A stretch of 64,000 bases of DNA from DASRVA01 sp050732875 (GCA_050732875.1 JBOHRQ010000008.1:1-64000); one strand, 5' to 3'; numbered from the stretch's first letter, positions 39,826 to 48,546 are shown. Notes: a model not told the origin generated them from the sequence alone. Made by a program: numbers and translations.

Positions 39826-40889
39826 GGAAATCCACTGAGACCGCTCTGTTGATGCTGGTGATGGGGTCTCTGGCGGCCTGCGGCGGCGAGGGATCGGCCT
39901 CCGGCCAGGCGGAGGCGCTGCCCGACTCGGCCGCGCGGGACGCGGACGCAATCACCGTCGCGACGGAAGTCGAGATCCGCGAGTGGGAGGTCCCCTGGGC
40001 GTCTACCCGACCCCGCGATCCGTACGTGGGCCCCGAAGGACAGGTGTGGTTCGTCGGCCAGACCGGCGACTACATCGGGGTGCTCGATCCGTCGACGGGC
40101 GAGTTCCGGCGCTTCGAGCTCTATCCCGGCGCCGGCCCGCACAACCTGATCGTCGGCGAGGACGGGAGCGTCTGGTACGCCGGGAACCGGGCCGCGCACA
40201 TCGGACGGCTGGATCCAGAGAGCGGTGAGATCATCAAGTTTCCGATGCCCGATCCGGCGGCGGAGGACCCGCATACGCTGGTGTTCGACGATCAGGGAGA
40301 CATCTGGTTCACCGTTCAGGGTGGCAACCGCGTCGGGCGGCTCGACCGGGAGACGGGCGAGGTCCGTCTCATCGAGGTCCCGACCCCGAACGCGCGTCCC
40401 TACGGGATCGTGGTGGACGGCGAGGGACGGCCCTGGTTCACTGAGTTCGGGACCAACAAGATCGGCCGGATAGTCCCCGCCACCATGCAGATCGAGGAGA
40501 TCGTGCTCCCGCGCGGCGACACCCGGCCACGCCGTCTCGAGATCGACGCCGCCGGGCGCGTCTGGTACGTGGACTTCGCAAAAGGGTTTCTCGGCAGGAT
40601 CGAGCCATCGGGCGAGATCCGCGAGTGGCCGGCGCCGGGCGGCGAAGCCGCGCGCCCCTATGGGATGGCGATGGACGACGAGGGGCGGCCCTGGTTCGTC
40701 GAGACGGGTCCCGATCCCAACCGGCTGGTCGGCTTCGATCCGGCCACCGAAGAGTTCTTCGCGATGGCGGAGATTCCGAGCGGCGGCGGCACCGTGCGCC
40801 ACATGTTCTATCATGCGCCCGACAACGCGATCTGGTTCGGAACGGACGCGGGGACGATCGGCCGCGCGGTGATTCCCGAAGGGAGCTAG
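39822..40889 (+). CDS. Virginiamycin B lyase-like secreted beta-propeller lipoprotein
   Basis: The 355-residue product has a lipoprotein signal (TALLMLVMGSLAAC) and repeated blades of the Vgb/streptogramin-lyase type: GQVWFVGQTGDYIGVLD, GSVWYAGNRAAHIGRLD, GDIWFTVQGGNRVGRLD, GRPWFTEFGTNKIGRI and NAIWFGTDAGTIGRAV. True Vgb opens streptogramin B lactones in the cytoplasm; this one is exported and probably has another role. AAGGAGG (39808-39814) supports the ATG at 39822. Confidence 0.8.
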   Translation: MRKSTETALLMLVMGSLAACGGEGSASGQAEALPDSAARDADAITVATEVEIREWEVPWASTRPRDPYVGPEGQVWFVGQTGDYIGVLDPSTGEFRRFELYPGAGPHNLIVGEDGSVWYAGNRAAHIGRLDPESGEIIKFPMPDPAAEDPHTLVFDDQGDIWFTVQGGNRVGRLDRETGEVRLIEVPTPNARPYGIVVDGEGRPWFTEFGTNKIGRIVPATMQIEEIVLPRGDTRPRRLEIDAAGRVWYVDFAKGFLGRIEPSGEIREWPAPGGEAARPYGMAMDDEGRPWFVETGPDPNRLVGFDPATEEFFAMAEIPSGGGTVRHMFYHAPDNAIWFGTDAGTIGRAVIPEGS

Positions 40890-40890
40890 G

Positions 40891-42486
40891 TCACTCGCCC
40901 AGAAACTGCTCGGCGAAAGTCTCCGCCCCGACCGGCTCCCCGGTGGCGTCCTTCGCTAGCGCGTCATAGTGGAGCCGGGCGCCGGGGCGGAAGATGCGCT
41001 CCAGGAGCCACGGTCCGATGGCGCGCTGGCCGGCGTAGCTGGCCCCCCCATCGAGGACGTCCTTGCGCAGCCGCCCGTCGATCTGGGAAGCCAGACACTC
41101 CCCGAGCAGGTAGTTGTGGTAGTAGACCGGGGCGACGACGACGTGGATCTTGGCCGCGAAGTCGGCCGCTCCCGGCGGCCGCTCGGGCCGCGGCACCTCC
41201 TGAAAGCGCTCGACGAAGTCCCACCACAGCGTCTGGAGGTCCTGGTCCGGATCGGCGTAGAGGTTGCGCTCGAAGTGGGCCATCACCAGGATCCATCGAG
41301 TCACGACCCGCATGGTGGCCTTGATCTCGGCGCGCGTCGCGGCCGCCAGCCGCTCCGCCGAGGTCGTGTCCACGACCCCCATGTCGCGCATCCAGGCCGC
41401 GTCTCGCGAGAGCCGGCCAAAGAGCATCGCGATCGCCTCGGTGACGAGGATGTGCGAGGGCCGTCGCAGGTCCCAGGGCAGCGAGCTCTCGATGCCCAGG
41501 TCGTAGACCGCGTGCCCGAGCTCGTGAAGCGTGGTCCCCATCCAGCGCTCGTTCGCCCGCAGGTTCAGCAGGATCCGGACATCCCCCTGCCGGTCGATGT
41601 CGGTGGCGAACGCGTGAGGATCCTTCCCCTCCGTCTCGTGGAGGCTTGACCGCGCCAGCACCTCGGAGACTGGGAGGCCGATGTCCTCGTAGAAGCGCTC
41701 GGCCACGGCCGTCAGGTCCACGCCCGCGTAGACGTGGTCCAGATCGGCGCCGAAAACGTCCGGCACCTCCTGGAAGAACTGGTCACTGTAGTGCCAGGGC
41801 TCCAGCCGATCGGCCGAGCGGCCGAAGCGCTCGGCGAGTGCGGCGTCGACCCGGTTCTTGGTCTCGAGATACGGCTCGCGGGAGAGGTCGTCCAGAGTCC
41901 CGAGGAGACGGTACAGGCTCTCCGGGTCCTGCTCCTGGAGCGACAGGCGCATGGCATAGAAATCGGGGAAGCCAACCTGTCGAGCGGCCCGGTTCCGGAG
42001 CCCGACCAGCTCCCGTAGATCATCGACCACGACCGGCCCGACCGACTTGAGCGCCTCCCAGGCCTCGCGGCGCAGCTCCTCGTCGGGCTCCCCCTTGAGC
42101 ACCCGGTCCAGGTCGTTGGCCGAGACTCGGCGGCCCTGGAACAGGGGCCGGAAGGTGGCGAAGGCGCGCTCGCTCTCGGCGGCCAGCCGATTGATCCGTC
42201 GGCTCAGCGCGTCATCGACCTGCCGCGGGAGGGCCTCCAGATAGAGGAGCTCGATCCGCCGTGCCAGGAGGGGATCGTCCACACCCGCCTGGCGCGCCGC
42301 CGCCAAGCCATCGAAGAGGCCGGGCCGGGCATACAGCCGGTCGATCCGGTTCCGACATCGCTCGACCTGCCGGTAGGCGTCCACGGCTCCGGTCACCGCC
42401 GCCTCCCACCAGGCCAGGTTGGCGGCTGTCTCCAGGGGCTGGAGACCCGCCACGATGGAGTCCACGAGTTCTCGAGGTCCGCGCAT
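40891..42486 (-). CDS. Zinc peptidase, M2/M3-like peptidyl-dipeptidase
   Basis: The 531-residue, mostly helical product has the zinc site TTLHELGHAVYD (HExxH) and a downstream Glu in LVTEAIAMLFGRL, the third zinc ligand of gluzincins. The N-terminus (QPLETAANLAWWEAAVTG) and overall length look like bacterial M2-type or M3 oligopeptidases. There is no signal peptide, so cytoplasmic peptide turnover is likely. It converges on the propeller gene with one base between them. The exact subfamily is uncertain. Confidence 0.78.
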   Translation of the reverse strand: MRGPRELVDSIVAGLQPLETAANLAWWEAAVTGAVDAYRQVERCRNRIDRLYARPGLFDGLAAARQAGVDDPLLARRIELLYLEALPRQVDDALSRRINRLAAESERAFATFRPLFQGRRVSANDLDRVLKGEPDEELRREAWEALKSVGPVVVDDLRELVGLRNRAARQVGFPDFYAMRLSLQEQDPESLYRLLGTLDDLSREPYLETKNRVDAALAERFGRSADRLEPWHYSDQFFQEVPDVFGADLDHVYAGVDLTAVAERFYEDIGLPVSEVLARSSLHETEGKDPHAFATDIDRQGDVRILLNLRANERWMGTTLHELGHAVYDLGIESSLPWDLRRPSHILVTEAIAMLFGRLSRDAAWMRDMGVVDTTSAERLAAATRAEIKATMRVVTRWILVMAHFERNLYADPDQDLQTLWWDFVERFQEVPRPERPPGAADFAAKIHVVVAPVYYHNYLLGECLASQIDGRLRKDVLDGGASYAGQRAIGPWLLERIFRPGARLHYDALAKDATGEPVGAETFAEQFLGE

Positions 42487-42583
42487 GCGCCGTCAATCTA
42501 GATCCGGCTTCCGGAGACCGGGTAGACCGAGGCCACGCACACACGCGAAGATGTTAGGTTGTCGTCTCGAAGGAGGTCTCCGC

Positions 42584-42844
42584 ATGGAGAAGGAGTTCGT
42601 GAATTTCCGCGTCGGGATGGCCCACAGGCTGCGTCAGGCCCGAGGGGATCTCACCCAGGCTCAGCTAGCCCAGTTGACAGGGTACACCCAGCAGATGATC
42701 AGTCGCTACGAGAGCGGGCGCATTCCGCGCTCGTTCTGGTTCCTGGCCAACCTTTCGTCGGCCACCGGCCTGGATATCGATCACGTTCTCACCGGTCGCC
42801 GCCGCAGGAAGCCGGGATCGACCCGGCTCAAGCGCCCGGCTTGA
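42584..42844 (+). CDS. XRE-family HTH regulator
   Basis: The 86-residue product is essentially one Cro/CI-type helix-turn-helix: MAHRLRQARGDLTQAQLAQL, then TGYTQQMISRYESGRIPRS and FWFLANLSSATGLDIDHVL. It should bind DNA as a dimer. AGGAGG (42571-42576) supports the ATG at 42584 over earlier starts. Its stop overlaps the TTG start of the next small gene, so it is the first gene of a three-gene unit and a likely autoregulator. Confidence 0.85.
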   Translation: MEKEFVNFRVGMAHRLRQARGDLTQAQLAQLTGYTQQMISRYESGRIPRSFWFLANLSSATGLDIDHVLTGRRRRKPGSTRLKRPA

Positions 42845-43008
42845 CCACCGGGCGGGAGGGTGAGCGCGGTCCACCCCGCTTCGTGAACTGCGGGACGCTG
42901 CTCGCCTTGTTCGGCCTCGGCATCTTCGTGCTGCTGGGGTACGTCCTGCTCCAGATCCTCTGCCACGGTCCGGGGGGCGCCGTCCCGACCCCGAGCTTTC
43001 CCGCGTGA
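42841..43008 (+). CDS. 55-residue single-helix membrane protein, TTG start
   Basis: The start TTG overlaps the regulator's stop (TTGA), and the stop overlaps the transporter's GTG start (GTGA), which argues strongly that the frame is real. The product is a short polar N-terminus, one hydrophobic helix (TLLALFGLGIFVLLGYVLLQ) with Cys on either side (NCG and ILCHG), and a Pro-rich end. It may be an accessory subunit of the DUF819 transporter; that is inference from linkage. Confidence 0.6.
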   Translation: MTTGREGERGPPRFVNCGTLLALFGLGIFVLLGYVLLQILCHGPGGAVPTPSFPA

Positions 43009-44219
43009 GCCAGCCCGTCGGGGTCGACTCGGCGTGGATCACCGATCCGACGGGTGTCTTCGTCTACCTGGCGAGCCTCCTGGGGGCGGCGTACTGGCTC
43101 TCCGGGCTGGCGCCGCTGCGCAGGATCTTCGACGTCGCCCCGGCGATCCTCTGGGCGTACTTCCTGCCGATGGTCTCCACCACGGTCGGGATCATCCCGA
43201 ACGACTCGGTCGCCTACGACTGGATCGTCCGCTACCTGCTCCTCGTCGCCCTCGTCCTGCTCATGGTGACGGTGGATGTGCCCGCGGTCCTGCGCCTCGG
43301 GCGGCCGGCCATGATCATGATGCTGACCGGGACCGTGGGGATCATCCTCGGCGGTCCGCTGGCGCTGGCCGTGTTCGGCCGCTGGCTCCCGCCCGACGCC
43401 TGGCAGGGAATGGCGGCCCTGTCGGGCTCGTGGATCGGCGGATCCGCGCAGCTCGTCGCCGTCGCCGAGTCGGTCGGCACCTCCGACGCCATGCTGGGCC
43501 CGATCATCGTCGTCGACACGGTCGTGGGGTACGGCTGGATGGGCGTCCTCCTCTTCCTGTCCGCCTATCAGGCCCGTTTCGACCGCTGGAACCGCGCCGA
43601 CACGCAGCTGATCGAGGAGACCAACGCCGCCCTGGCGGCCAAGTACGAGACGATCCGCCAACCGATCACGGTCCGCGACCTGGCGATGATCCTGGCGGTC
43701 GGTTTTCTCGGCGCTTACCTGTGCCGGGTGATCGGCGACGCGCTTCCGGAGCTCGGCGACCCCCAGATCATCAGCCATACGACCTGGGCGGTCGTTCTCG
43801 TGACGACGGTCGGCGTGGGGCTCTCCTTCACGCCGCTCCAACGACTCGAGGGTCCCGGGGCTTCCCGTGTGGGGACGGTCGCGCTCTACCTGCTGGTCAC
43901 CGCGATCGGCGCCCAGGGGGACCTGAAGGCGATCGCCGAGGCGCCGGTCTTCCTGGCAGCGGGAGCGCTCTGGATCGCCTTCCATGCGTTGCTGCTCGTG
44001 CTCGTGGCGCGGTGGATCCGGGCGCCGCTCTTCTTCCTCGCGACGGGCTCGATGGCCAACGTCGGCGGAGCCGCGAGCGCGCCGGTCGTGGCCGGCGTCT
44101 ACCATCCCGCGATGGCGCCGGTCGGCGTGCTGATGGCCGTCGTCGGCTACATCATCGGGATCTACGGCGGGCTGACGTGCGCGTGGCTGCTGAGCCTGGT
44201 GGCGGCCTACGTGAGCTGA
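43005..44219 (+). CDS. DUF819-family membrane transporter
   Basis: The 404-residue product has ten or more hydrophobic segments and the DUF819 landmarks GGSAQLVAVAESVG and ATGSMANVGGAASAPVVAG, plus IPNDSVAYDWIVRYLL near the start. DUF819 proteins look like ion or organic-anion carriers with two inverted halves; the substrate is not known. It is coupled by overlapping codons to the microprotein and HTH regulator. Confidence 0.85.
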   Translation: MSQPVGVDSAWITDPTGVFVYLASLLGAAYWLSGLAPLRRIFDVAPAILWAYFLPMVSTTVGIIPNDSVAYDWIVRYLLLVALVLLMVTVDVPAVLRLGRPAMIMMLTGTVGIILGGPLALAVFGRWLPPDAWQGMAALSGSWIGGSAQLVAVAESVGTSDAMLGPIIVVDTVVGYGWMGVLLFLSAYQARFDRWNRADTQLIEETNAALAAKYETIRQPITVRDLAMILAVGFLGAYLCRVIGDALPELGDPQIISHTTWAVVLVTTVGVGLSFTPLQRLEGPGASRVGTVALYLLVTAIGAQGDLKAIAEAPVFLAAGALWIAFHALLLVLVARWIRAPLFFLATGSMANVGGAASAPVVAGVYHPAMAPVGVLMAVVGYIIGIYGGLTCAWLLSLVAAYVS

Positions 44220-44302
44220 CCCAGGCTCGATCTCGATCCCCCGATTCGCTGGCCATCAGCGCGCAGCGCCTGGGCCGGGGAGCGGGGGTTTCCTCGAGGC
44301 TC

Positions 44303-44800
44303 CTACCGGCAGATCGCCTCGAAGTCGAACACGTCCACGATCACGTCGCCATTGGCGTTGACCGTGACCTTTTCCTTCACACGGATGTCCAGATTCGGCG
44401 TAGTGCCCTGGCCGATCAGGCGCGTGTGATCGTTCAGGATGAACGTGAACGCTCCCTCGGGTGCGACGTTCGTGATGTCGAGGAGCCGGTCGTTCCACTG
44501 GTAGGTCGAGCCGGTCGACTGGCCGACGCCGGTCCCCTTGGCGTTGATGTGGAACCGGAACAGGACCTTCCCGTTCGGCCCAAAGAGAAATTTGGAGTTG
44601 TCGTGGAAGGTGCCGCTCAGGTCGACATCCTCGGTACAGCCGGGGAAGGTGAAGTCGAAGGGTTGGAAGGACGGGTTGGGGACAGCGGCGAGACGGGGCT
44701 CGTCGAACGCCAATTGATCCACGGACGAGGGGGATCCGTCGCAGCCGAGCACCACGGCGAGCGCGGCCAGGGCCACAGCTGAGGGCCGTACGGGCGACAT
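44303..44800 (-). CDS. Hypothetical lipoprotein
   Basis: The 165-residue product has signal AVALAALAVVLGC (lipobox) and a beta-rich mature domain with FPGCTEDVDLSGTFHDNSKF and IRVKEKVTVNANGDVIVDVF. A Cys pair may form a disulfide. I do not recognise a family. GGAGG 5 bases upstream supports the ATG at 44800 rather than 44806. An extended -10 promoter lies about 40 bases ahead. Confidence 0.65.
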   Translation of the reverse strand: MSPVRPSAVALAALAVVLGCDGSPSSVDQLAFDEPRLAAVPNPSFQPFDFTFPGCTEDVDLSGTFHDNSKFLFGPNGKVLFRFHINAKGTGVGQSTGSTYQWNDRLLDITNVAPEGAFTFILNDHTRLIGQGTTPNLDIRVKEKVTVNANGDVIVDVFDFEAICR

Positions 44801-44836
44801 GTGCACCTCCGGATAGGGACGGGGTTGACCTTCCCG

Positions 44837-44845
44837 ATTATATCA
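44837..44845 (-). promoter_or_regulatory. Extended -10 promoter of the 44303-44800 lipoprotein gene
   Basis: Read on the minus strand the sequence is TGATATAAT, an extended -10 (TGnTATAAT) with a perfect hexamer. No -35 is evident, as expected for this promoter type. It lies about 40 bases before the start. Confidence 0.6.
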
Positions 44846-44913
44846 CACGCGCCCCCGGGCGTGTTCGGGGATTGGGGAAGGAGTTCCCGGCGCGACGGGC
44901 TCGGATGGTTCCT

Positions 44914-45282
44914 TCAGGCGCCCGCGGGCGCCCGTCCGCCGACCACCTCCCCGATCAGCCCGCCGACGGCCCCTGTGAACGCGGAGCTCAAGGTTCCCAG
45001 GAAGATGATCCATGCCGTGATGTCGCCCAGCATGTACGAGACGACGATGCCGATCAGCGCGCACACCCCGCCCACGATCGCGCCGCCGATCACGGAGTCC
45101 CGTCTTGGGGCCCGCGCCCAGCGGGCGTAGAGGAAGCCCGCGATCAGCGAGATCGCCATCCCGAGGGGAGCGAAGAGCGAGGCCACCGCGACGGTGTAGT
45201 GCCCGATCACGACCATCGCGACCTGGAGCAGGATTCCCAGCAGGAGCGCCAGGATCATCGCGTTGCGGGACGAGCTGGCCAT
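44914..45282 (-). CDS. Hypothetical four-helix membrane protein
   Basis: The 122-residue product has about four hydrophobic segments: MILALLLGILLQVAMVVIG, FAPLGMAISLIAGFLY, VIGGAIVGGVCALIGIVV and a Gly-rich last helix (AVGGLIGEVVGG). There is no known motif. GGAGG precedes the ATG at 45282. It follows the TetR gene by 25 bases on the same strand, so it may be regulated with or by it. Confidence 0.65.
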   Translation of the reverse strand: MASSSRNAMILALLLGILLQVAMVVIGHYTVAVASLFAPLGMAISLIAGFLYARWARAPRRDSVIGGAIVGGVCALIGIVVSYMLGDITAWIIFLGTLSSAFTGAVGGLIGEVVGGRAPAGA

Positions 45283-45307
45283 CTGACCTCCGGGTCGGGG
45301 TTACGGT

Positions 45308-45928
45308 TCAGTGCCCCGGGCGCGTGGCGGTCGCCACGATCCCGGTGTCGGCTTCGAGGCGGTCGAAGTAGTCGCGAATAAGGGCCACGCCCGCGTCGAA
45401 CGGCGCCAAGTCGCGGTGCGTGCGGGCCTGCATGACCCCACCCTCCATCGTCGTCAGGACGAGCTGCGCCAGCGCGTGACGGTCCAACTCGGCGGGGAGC
45501 CGGTCGCCCGCCTCCTCGAGGCAGCGCTCCACCGCCGCTACCCAGCCGGCGAAGTTGGATGCGAGCCGCTCCCGGACCGGCGGATCCGGCTCGTGGAGCT
45601 CGAGCGCCAGGCTGCCGATCGGGCAGCCGTAGAAGCACTCGGTCATCTCGAGCAGCTCGCGGTACTTCGCGAGCAGGGCGAACACGCGGTCGATCGGATC
45701 GTCCACGCCTTCCCAGGCAGGCTCGAGGAGCATCGGCCCGATTGCCTGTTGATAGCGGTCGAGGACCGCCATCAGCAGGTCCTGCTTGGTGGGGAAGAAG
45801 TGGTACAGGCTCCCGCTGTTGGCGTCGGCCGCCGCCAGGATGTCGGCCACGCTGGTCGACTGGTAGCCCTTCTCCCAGAACAGGCGCATGGCGGAGTCGA
45901 TCAGGCGTTCGCGGGTCTCGGCGGGCAT
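45308..45928 (-). CDS. TetR/AcrR-family regulator
   Basis: The 206-residue product has an N-terminal HTH: RERLIDSAMRLFWEKGYQST followed by SVADILAAADANSGSLYHFF. The ligand-binding half has FYGCPIGSLALELHEPD, where the Cys recalls regulators of electrophile or drug responses. The target is probably the adjacent membrane-protein gene or the unit across the divergent gap; the gap also contains the toxin-antitoxin promoter. Confidence 0.85.
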   Translation of the reverse strand: MPAETRERLIDSAMRLFWEKGYQSTSVADILAAADANSGSLYHFFPTKQDLLMAVLDRYQQAIGPMLLEPAWEGVDDPIDRVFALLAKYRELLEMTECFYGCPIGSLALELHEPDPPVRERLASNFAGWVAAVERCLEEAGDRLPAELDRHALAQLVLTTMEGGVMQARTHRDLAPFDAGVALIRDYFDRLEADTGIVATATRPGH

Positions 45929-46002
45929 CGGCCACAGGGCCTCCAGTTGAATGAGCGATCAAGAATAGCGGAGGCGGTTACACGAACGCAAGACGGGAGC
46001 TC

Positions 46003-46031
46003 TTGACACAGCGTACGGATTAGCGTACGCT
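46003..46031 (+). promoter_or_regulatory. yefM promoter with double operator
   Basis: TTGACA (46003-46008), 17-base spacer, TACGCT (46026-46031), 6 bases before the yefM ATG. Two CGTACG palindromes (46012-46017 and 46024-46029) lie within it, 12 bp centre to centre, the spacing known for YefM-YoeB operators. The second is extended to AGCGTACGCT. Confidence 0.8.
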
Positions 46032-46037
46032 CTACAC

Positions 46038-46280
46038 ATGAAGACGATTTCGGCCACCGAGGCCCGACGCCTCCTCTACCGTCTCCTCGACGAGGTGACG
46101 GTCACGAGCGAGCCGGTCCAGATCACCGGGAAGCGCGGCAGCGCTGTGCTCCTCTCGGACGCGGACTATCGCTCTATCCAGGAGACTCTCTACCTGCTCT
46201 CCATCCCCGGCATGCGCGAGTCGATCCGGGAAGGTATGGCGGAGCGCATCGAAGACTGCCTCGAGGAGCTCGACTGGTGA
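46038..46280 (+). CDS. yefM: Phd/YefM-family antitoxin
   Basis: The 80-residue product has the Phd/YefM N-terminal DNA-binding fold (MKTISATEARRLLYRLLDEV, then EPVQITGKRGSAVLLSDADY) and an acidic C-terminal tail that would wrap the toxin (MAERIEDCLEELDW). It neutralises YoeB and, with it, represses its own promoter. Its stop overlaps the YoeB start (GTGA). Confidence 0.9.
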   Translation: MKTISATEARRLLYRLLDEVTVTSEPVQITGKRGSAVLLSDADYRSIQETLYLLSIPGMRESIREGMAERIEDCLEELDW

Positions 46281-46543
46281 AGCCCTGGCGGGTCGTCTTC
46301 ACCCGCCAGGCTCGAAAGGACGCGAAGAAGCTGACGGCTGCGGGGCTGAAGCCCAAGGCCGAGTACCTGCTTGACATCCTTCGCAGAGATCCTTTACAAA
46401 GCCCGCCCCCGTTCGAAAAGCTCCTCGGCGACCTGTCGGGAGCGTATTCGCGCCGTATCAACGTGCAGCACCGTTTGGTCTATCAGGTTCTCGAAGCCGA
46501 GAGAACCGTCAAGGTTCTGCGGATGTGGACGCACTACGAGTAG
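46277..46543 (+). CDS. yoeB: YoeB/Txe-family mRNA interferase toxin
   Basis: The 88-residue RelE-fold toxin ends in the diagnostic VKVLRMWTHYE, where His86 and Tyr87 match the catalytic His83-Tyr84 of E. coli YoeB. It has the core RRINVQHRLVYQVLE with the phosphate-binding Arg. The N-terminal FTRQARKDAKKLTAAG and FEKLLGDLSGAYSRR are also standard. It cuts mRNA at the ribosome when YefM is degraded. Its 3' end overlaps the convergent gene by 10 bases. Confidence 0.92.
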   Translation: MKPWRVVFTRQARKDAKKLTAAGLKPKAEYLLDILRRDPLQSPPPFEKLLGDLSGAYSRRINVQHRLVYQVLEAERTVKVLRMWTHYE

Positions 46544-47550
46544 GAACGTCGGGGAAACCCTCTCTTCCAGACCCCCTCCATCAGCATAAGACCTCGCTTG
46601 ATCGACCTCGTGGCATGCGACGCTTGCGACTCAAAATCATTCCCTCGCGGAACGCGAATGGAAACGCCGTTTTCAGACAGTTGGATGACCTGGAGGAGAG
46701 ATGACTGGTGCAGCAGCATGGAATCCTTGCTATAGGTCAAGGACGCCCACGGCATGCCCATCGAGCGTAGCTTTCCCTTCACCCCGCCTGCCGACTTGCT
46801 GGATCCCTGAGATGATTCGAAAAGGTCAGTGAAAGGAAGGTACGTTCTCTTCTTTCGTTGCTTACGAATGCGGTCGACCCATTCGGAGAGATCGAGGTCC
46901 TTGATCAGCCGCTCGGTCATGGCCCTCCGCGCATCCAGGGCCTTTTCATACCGCTCGCGGTCCAATTTTGCCTCCGCGTCGCTGACGATCTCGATCTCGC
47001 CCAACTCTCGTTCGTGATGCTCTCGATAGGGGCCCATGGCGCGAACTAACTCGCGCTGCCAGCGATAGTCGAACAGCATGTCAAGCATGCCAGGTTCGAG
47101 GCGATTCTCCAGTAGTAGAACATCCTCTTCCAGACACCAGGCGCAGTAAGCTTTCAGGCGATCGCGGATTTCCTCCGGGGGTTCATCCACAGGGATGTCA
47201 GCGAAATCCCGGCTCTCCGGATCGCCACCTCGCCAGCGCGGGTTGCCGATGGTTCCGATGTGAAGCTCAAGTTCAAAGAGCGGGCGGTTGAGAAGATCGA
47301 GCAGTAAAGAGCTCTCTTCCCTGAGCGCACTGCGCACGGCGCTCAGCAAGAGGAAATGCTTCGCCCAAAGGGCATACCATCCTACCGAGGGGCCGCTTAT
47401 GGGCGCCTGCTTGAGGAACTGCGCGATTCGGAAAGACCATTCGCTGGCCTTTAGCAACTCGCGCTCGAGACCTTCCGTGTTCTGTAGCTTTTCCTCGAGT
47501 TTGGATCTGTCCCACGGCGGGATTACGAAATCACCAGGAATGGGCGTCAT
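46534..47550 (-). CDS. Hypothetical protein, DUF5677-like, lower GC
   Basis: The 338-residue, largely helical product has no signal peptide. WYALWAKHFLLLSAVRSALR and LLNRPLFELELHIGTIGNP resemble the core of DUF5677 proteins (from memory). A charged coiled region follows (EIEIVSDAEAKLDRERYEKA). It is visibly less GC-rich than its neighbours and adjoins yefM-yoeB, which suggests a transferred accessory patch. The ATG at 47550 was chosen because the sequence before it is not coding-like. Confidence 0.6.
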   Translation of the reverse strand: MTPIPGDFVIPPWDRSKLEEKLQNTEGLERELLKASEWSFRIAQFLKQAPISGPSVGWYALWAKHFLLLSAVRSALREESSLLLDLLNRPLFELELHIGTIGNPRWRGGDPESRDFADIPVDEPPEEIRDRLKAYCAWCLEEDVLLLENRLEPGMLDMLFDYRWQRELVRAMGPYREHHERELGEIEIVSDAEAKLDRERYEKALDARRAMTERLIKDLDLSEWVDRIRKQRKKRTYLPFTDLFESSQGSSKSAGGVKGKLRSMGMPWASLTYSKDSMLLHQSSLLQVIQLSENGVSIRVPRGNDFESQASHATRSIKRGLMLMEGVWKRGFPRRSYS

Positions 47551-47587
47551 CCCGCCCACTCGTACCTGAGTGGCACCATCACCGTGG

Positions 47588-48508
47588 CTATTCCCCGCGC
47601 TCAGGCACGAGGCGTGCTGCGCGAACGAACTCGGCCAGGTCCTGGTTGAACCGGTCCGGGTCCTCGAAGAACGGGGCGTGGCCGGAGCCCTCATAAACGA
47701 GCAGCCTGGCGCCGGGGACGGTCCCGGCGATGTGCTCGCCCGAGCTCAACATGACGACCCGATCCCCTCCGCCGTGGACGACGAGGGTCGGCACGCCGAT
47801 CGAGGCGAGCACATCGTCGTTGTCGAGCTGGCGGCTGAAGAGCGCGAGCCGTACCTCCGGCGGAATCATCATAGCGCTGGCGAGGGCGATATCGAAGGTT
47901 TCATCGTCCATCGGCTGCGCGGTGATCAGACCCAGGAAAGCGCGGGTCGCGTCGATGCTGGTGCGGACGTCTGTGGAGAACACGCCGCCCATCAGTTGCA
48001 GCAGCTCTTCCCCGAGATCGGCCTGGGCTTCCTCAGTCCCGGCTCTGGACGACACGCCCACGAAGACGATGCCGCCGAGCGCATCGTCGCCGTGCGAACG
48101 CAGGTAGTCGGCGATGACGTAGCCGCCGTAGGACCAGCCCACGAGCACGGGTCGCTCGATCGCCCTGGCCTCGATCACCGCGGCGATGTCCTCGGCCCAC
48201 AGGGCGGAGTCGGTGTAGGCTGCCGCGTCCAGCGGCTTGTCGGATGCGCCATGCCCGCGGAGGTCGAGCGCGACCAGCCGGAACTCGTCGGCCAGAGGCC
48301 CGGAGAATTGCCGCTCCCAGGTGAGGTGGTTCTGGCTGAAGCCGTGGATGAACAGGATGGGCGGTCCGTCCGGGTTGCCGGCTTCGTAGATCGCCAGATC
48401 GAGCCCGCCGCCTCCGGAGATCATCTCCGGGCCCTGGGCGTGAGCCTTCGACCCGGCCGCGAGCGCCAGGCTCACCGCCAGCATCGTCATGCCTGCCAGC
48501 CTGTGCAT
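47588..48508 (-). CDS. Secreted alpha/beta hydrolase
   Basis: The 306-residue product has a signal peptide (GMTMLAVSLALAAGSKAHA) and an alpha/beta-hydrolase domain. LFIHGFSQNHLTWERQFSG contains the oxyanion HG, RPVLVGWSYGGYVIADYL has the nucleophile Ser, and VHGGGDRVVMLSSG and YEGSGHAPFFEDPDRF supply the acid and His. It looks like a lactonase, esterase or peroxidase-type enzyme; the substrate is unknown. GGGAGC lies before the ATG at 48508. Confidence 0.82.
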   Translation of the reverse strand: MHRLAGMTMLAVSLALAAGSKAHAQGPEMISGGGGLDLAIYEAGNPDGPPILFIHGFSQNHLTWERQFSGPLADEFRLVALDLRGHGASDKPLDAAAYTDSALWAEDIAAVIEARAIERPVLVGWSYGGYVIADYLRSHGDDALGGIVFVGVSSRAGTEEAQADLGEELLQLMGGVFSTDVRTSIDATRAFLGLITAQPMDDETFDIALASAMMIPPEVRLALFSRQLDNDDVLASIGVPTLVVHGGGDRVVMLSSGEHIAGTVPGARLLVYEGSGHAPFFEDPDRFNQDLAEFVRAARLVPERGE

Positions 48509-48546
48509 GGATTCTGCTCCCTTCCGTTCGCGCACGACCGCGGAGG

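Noticed and set aside
42828..44105. 425-codon minus-strand frame rich in Asp, Arg and His
   Set aside because: Mirror image of the DUF819 transporter gene; low complexity, no recognisable fold.
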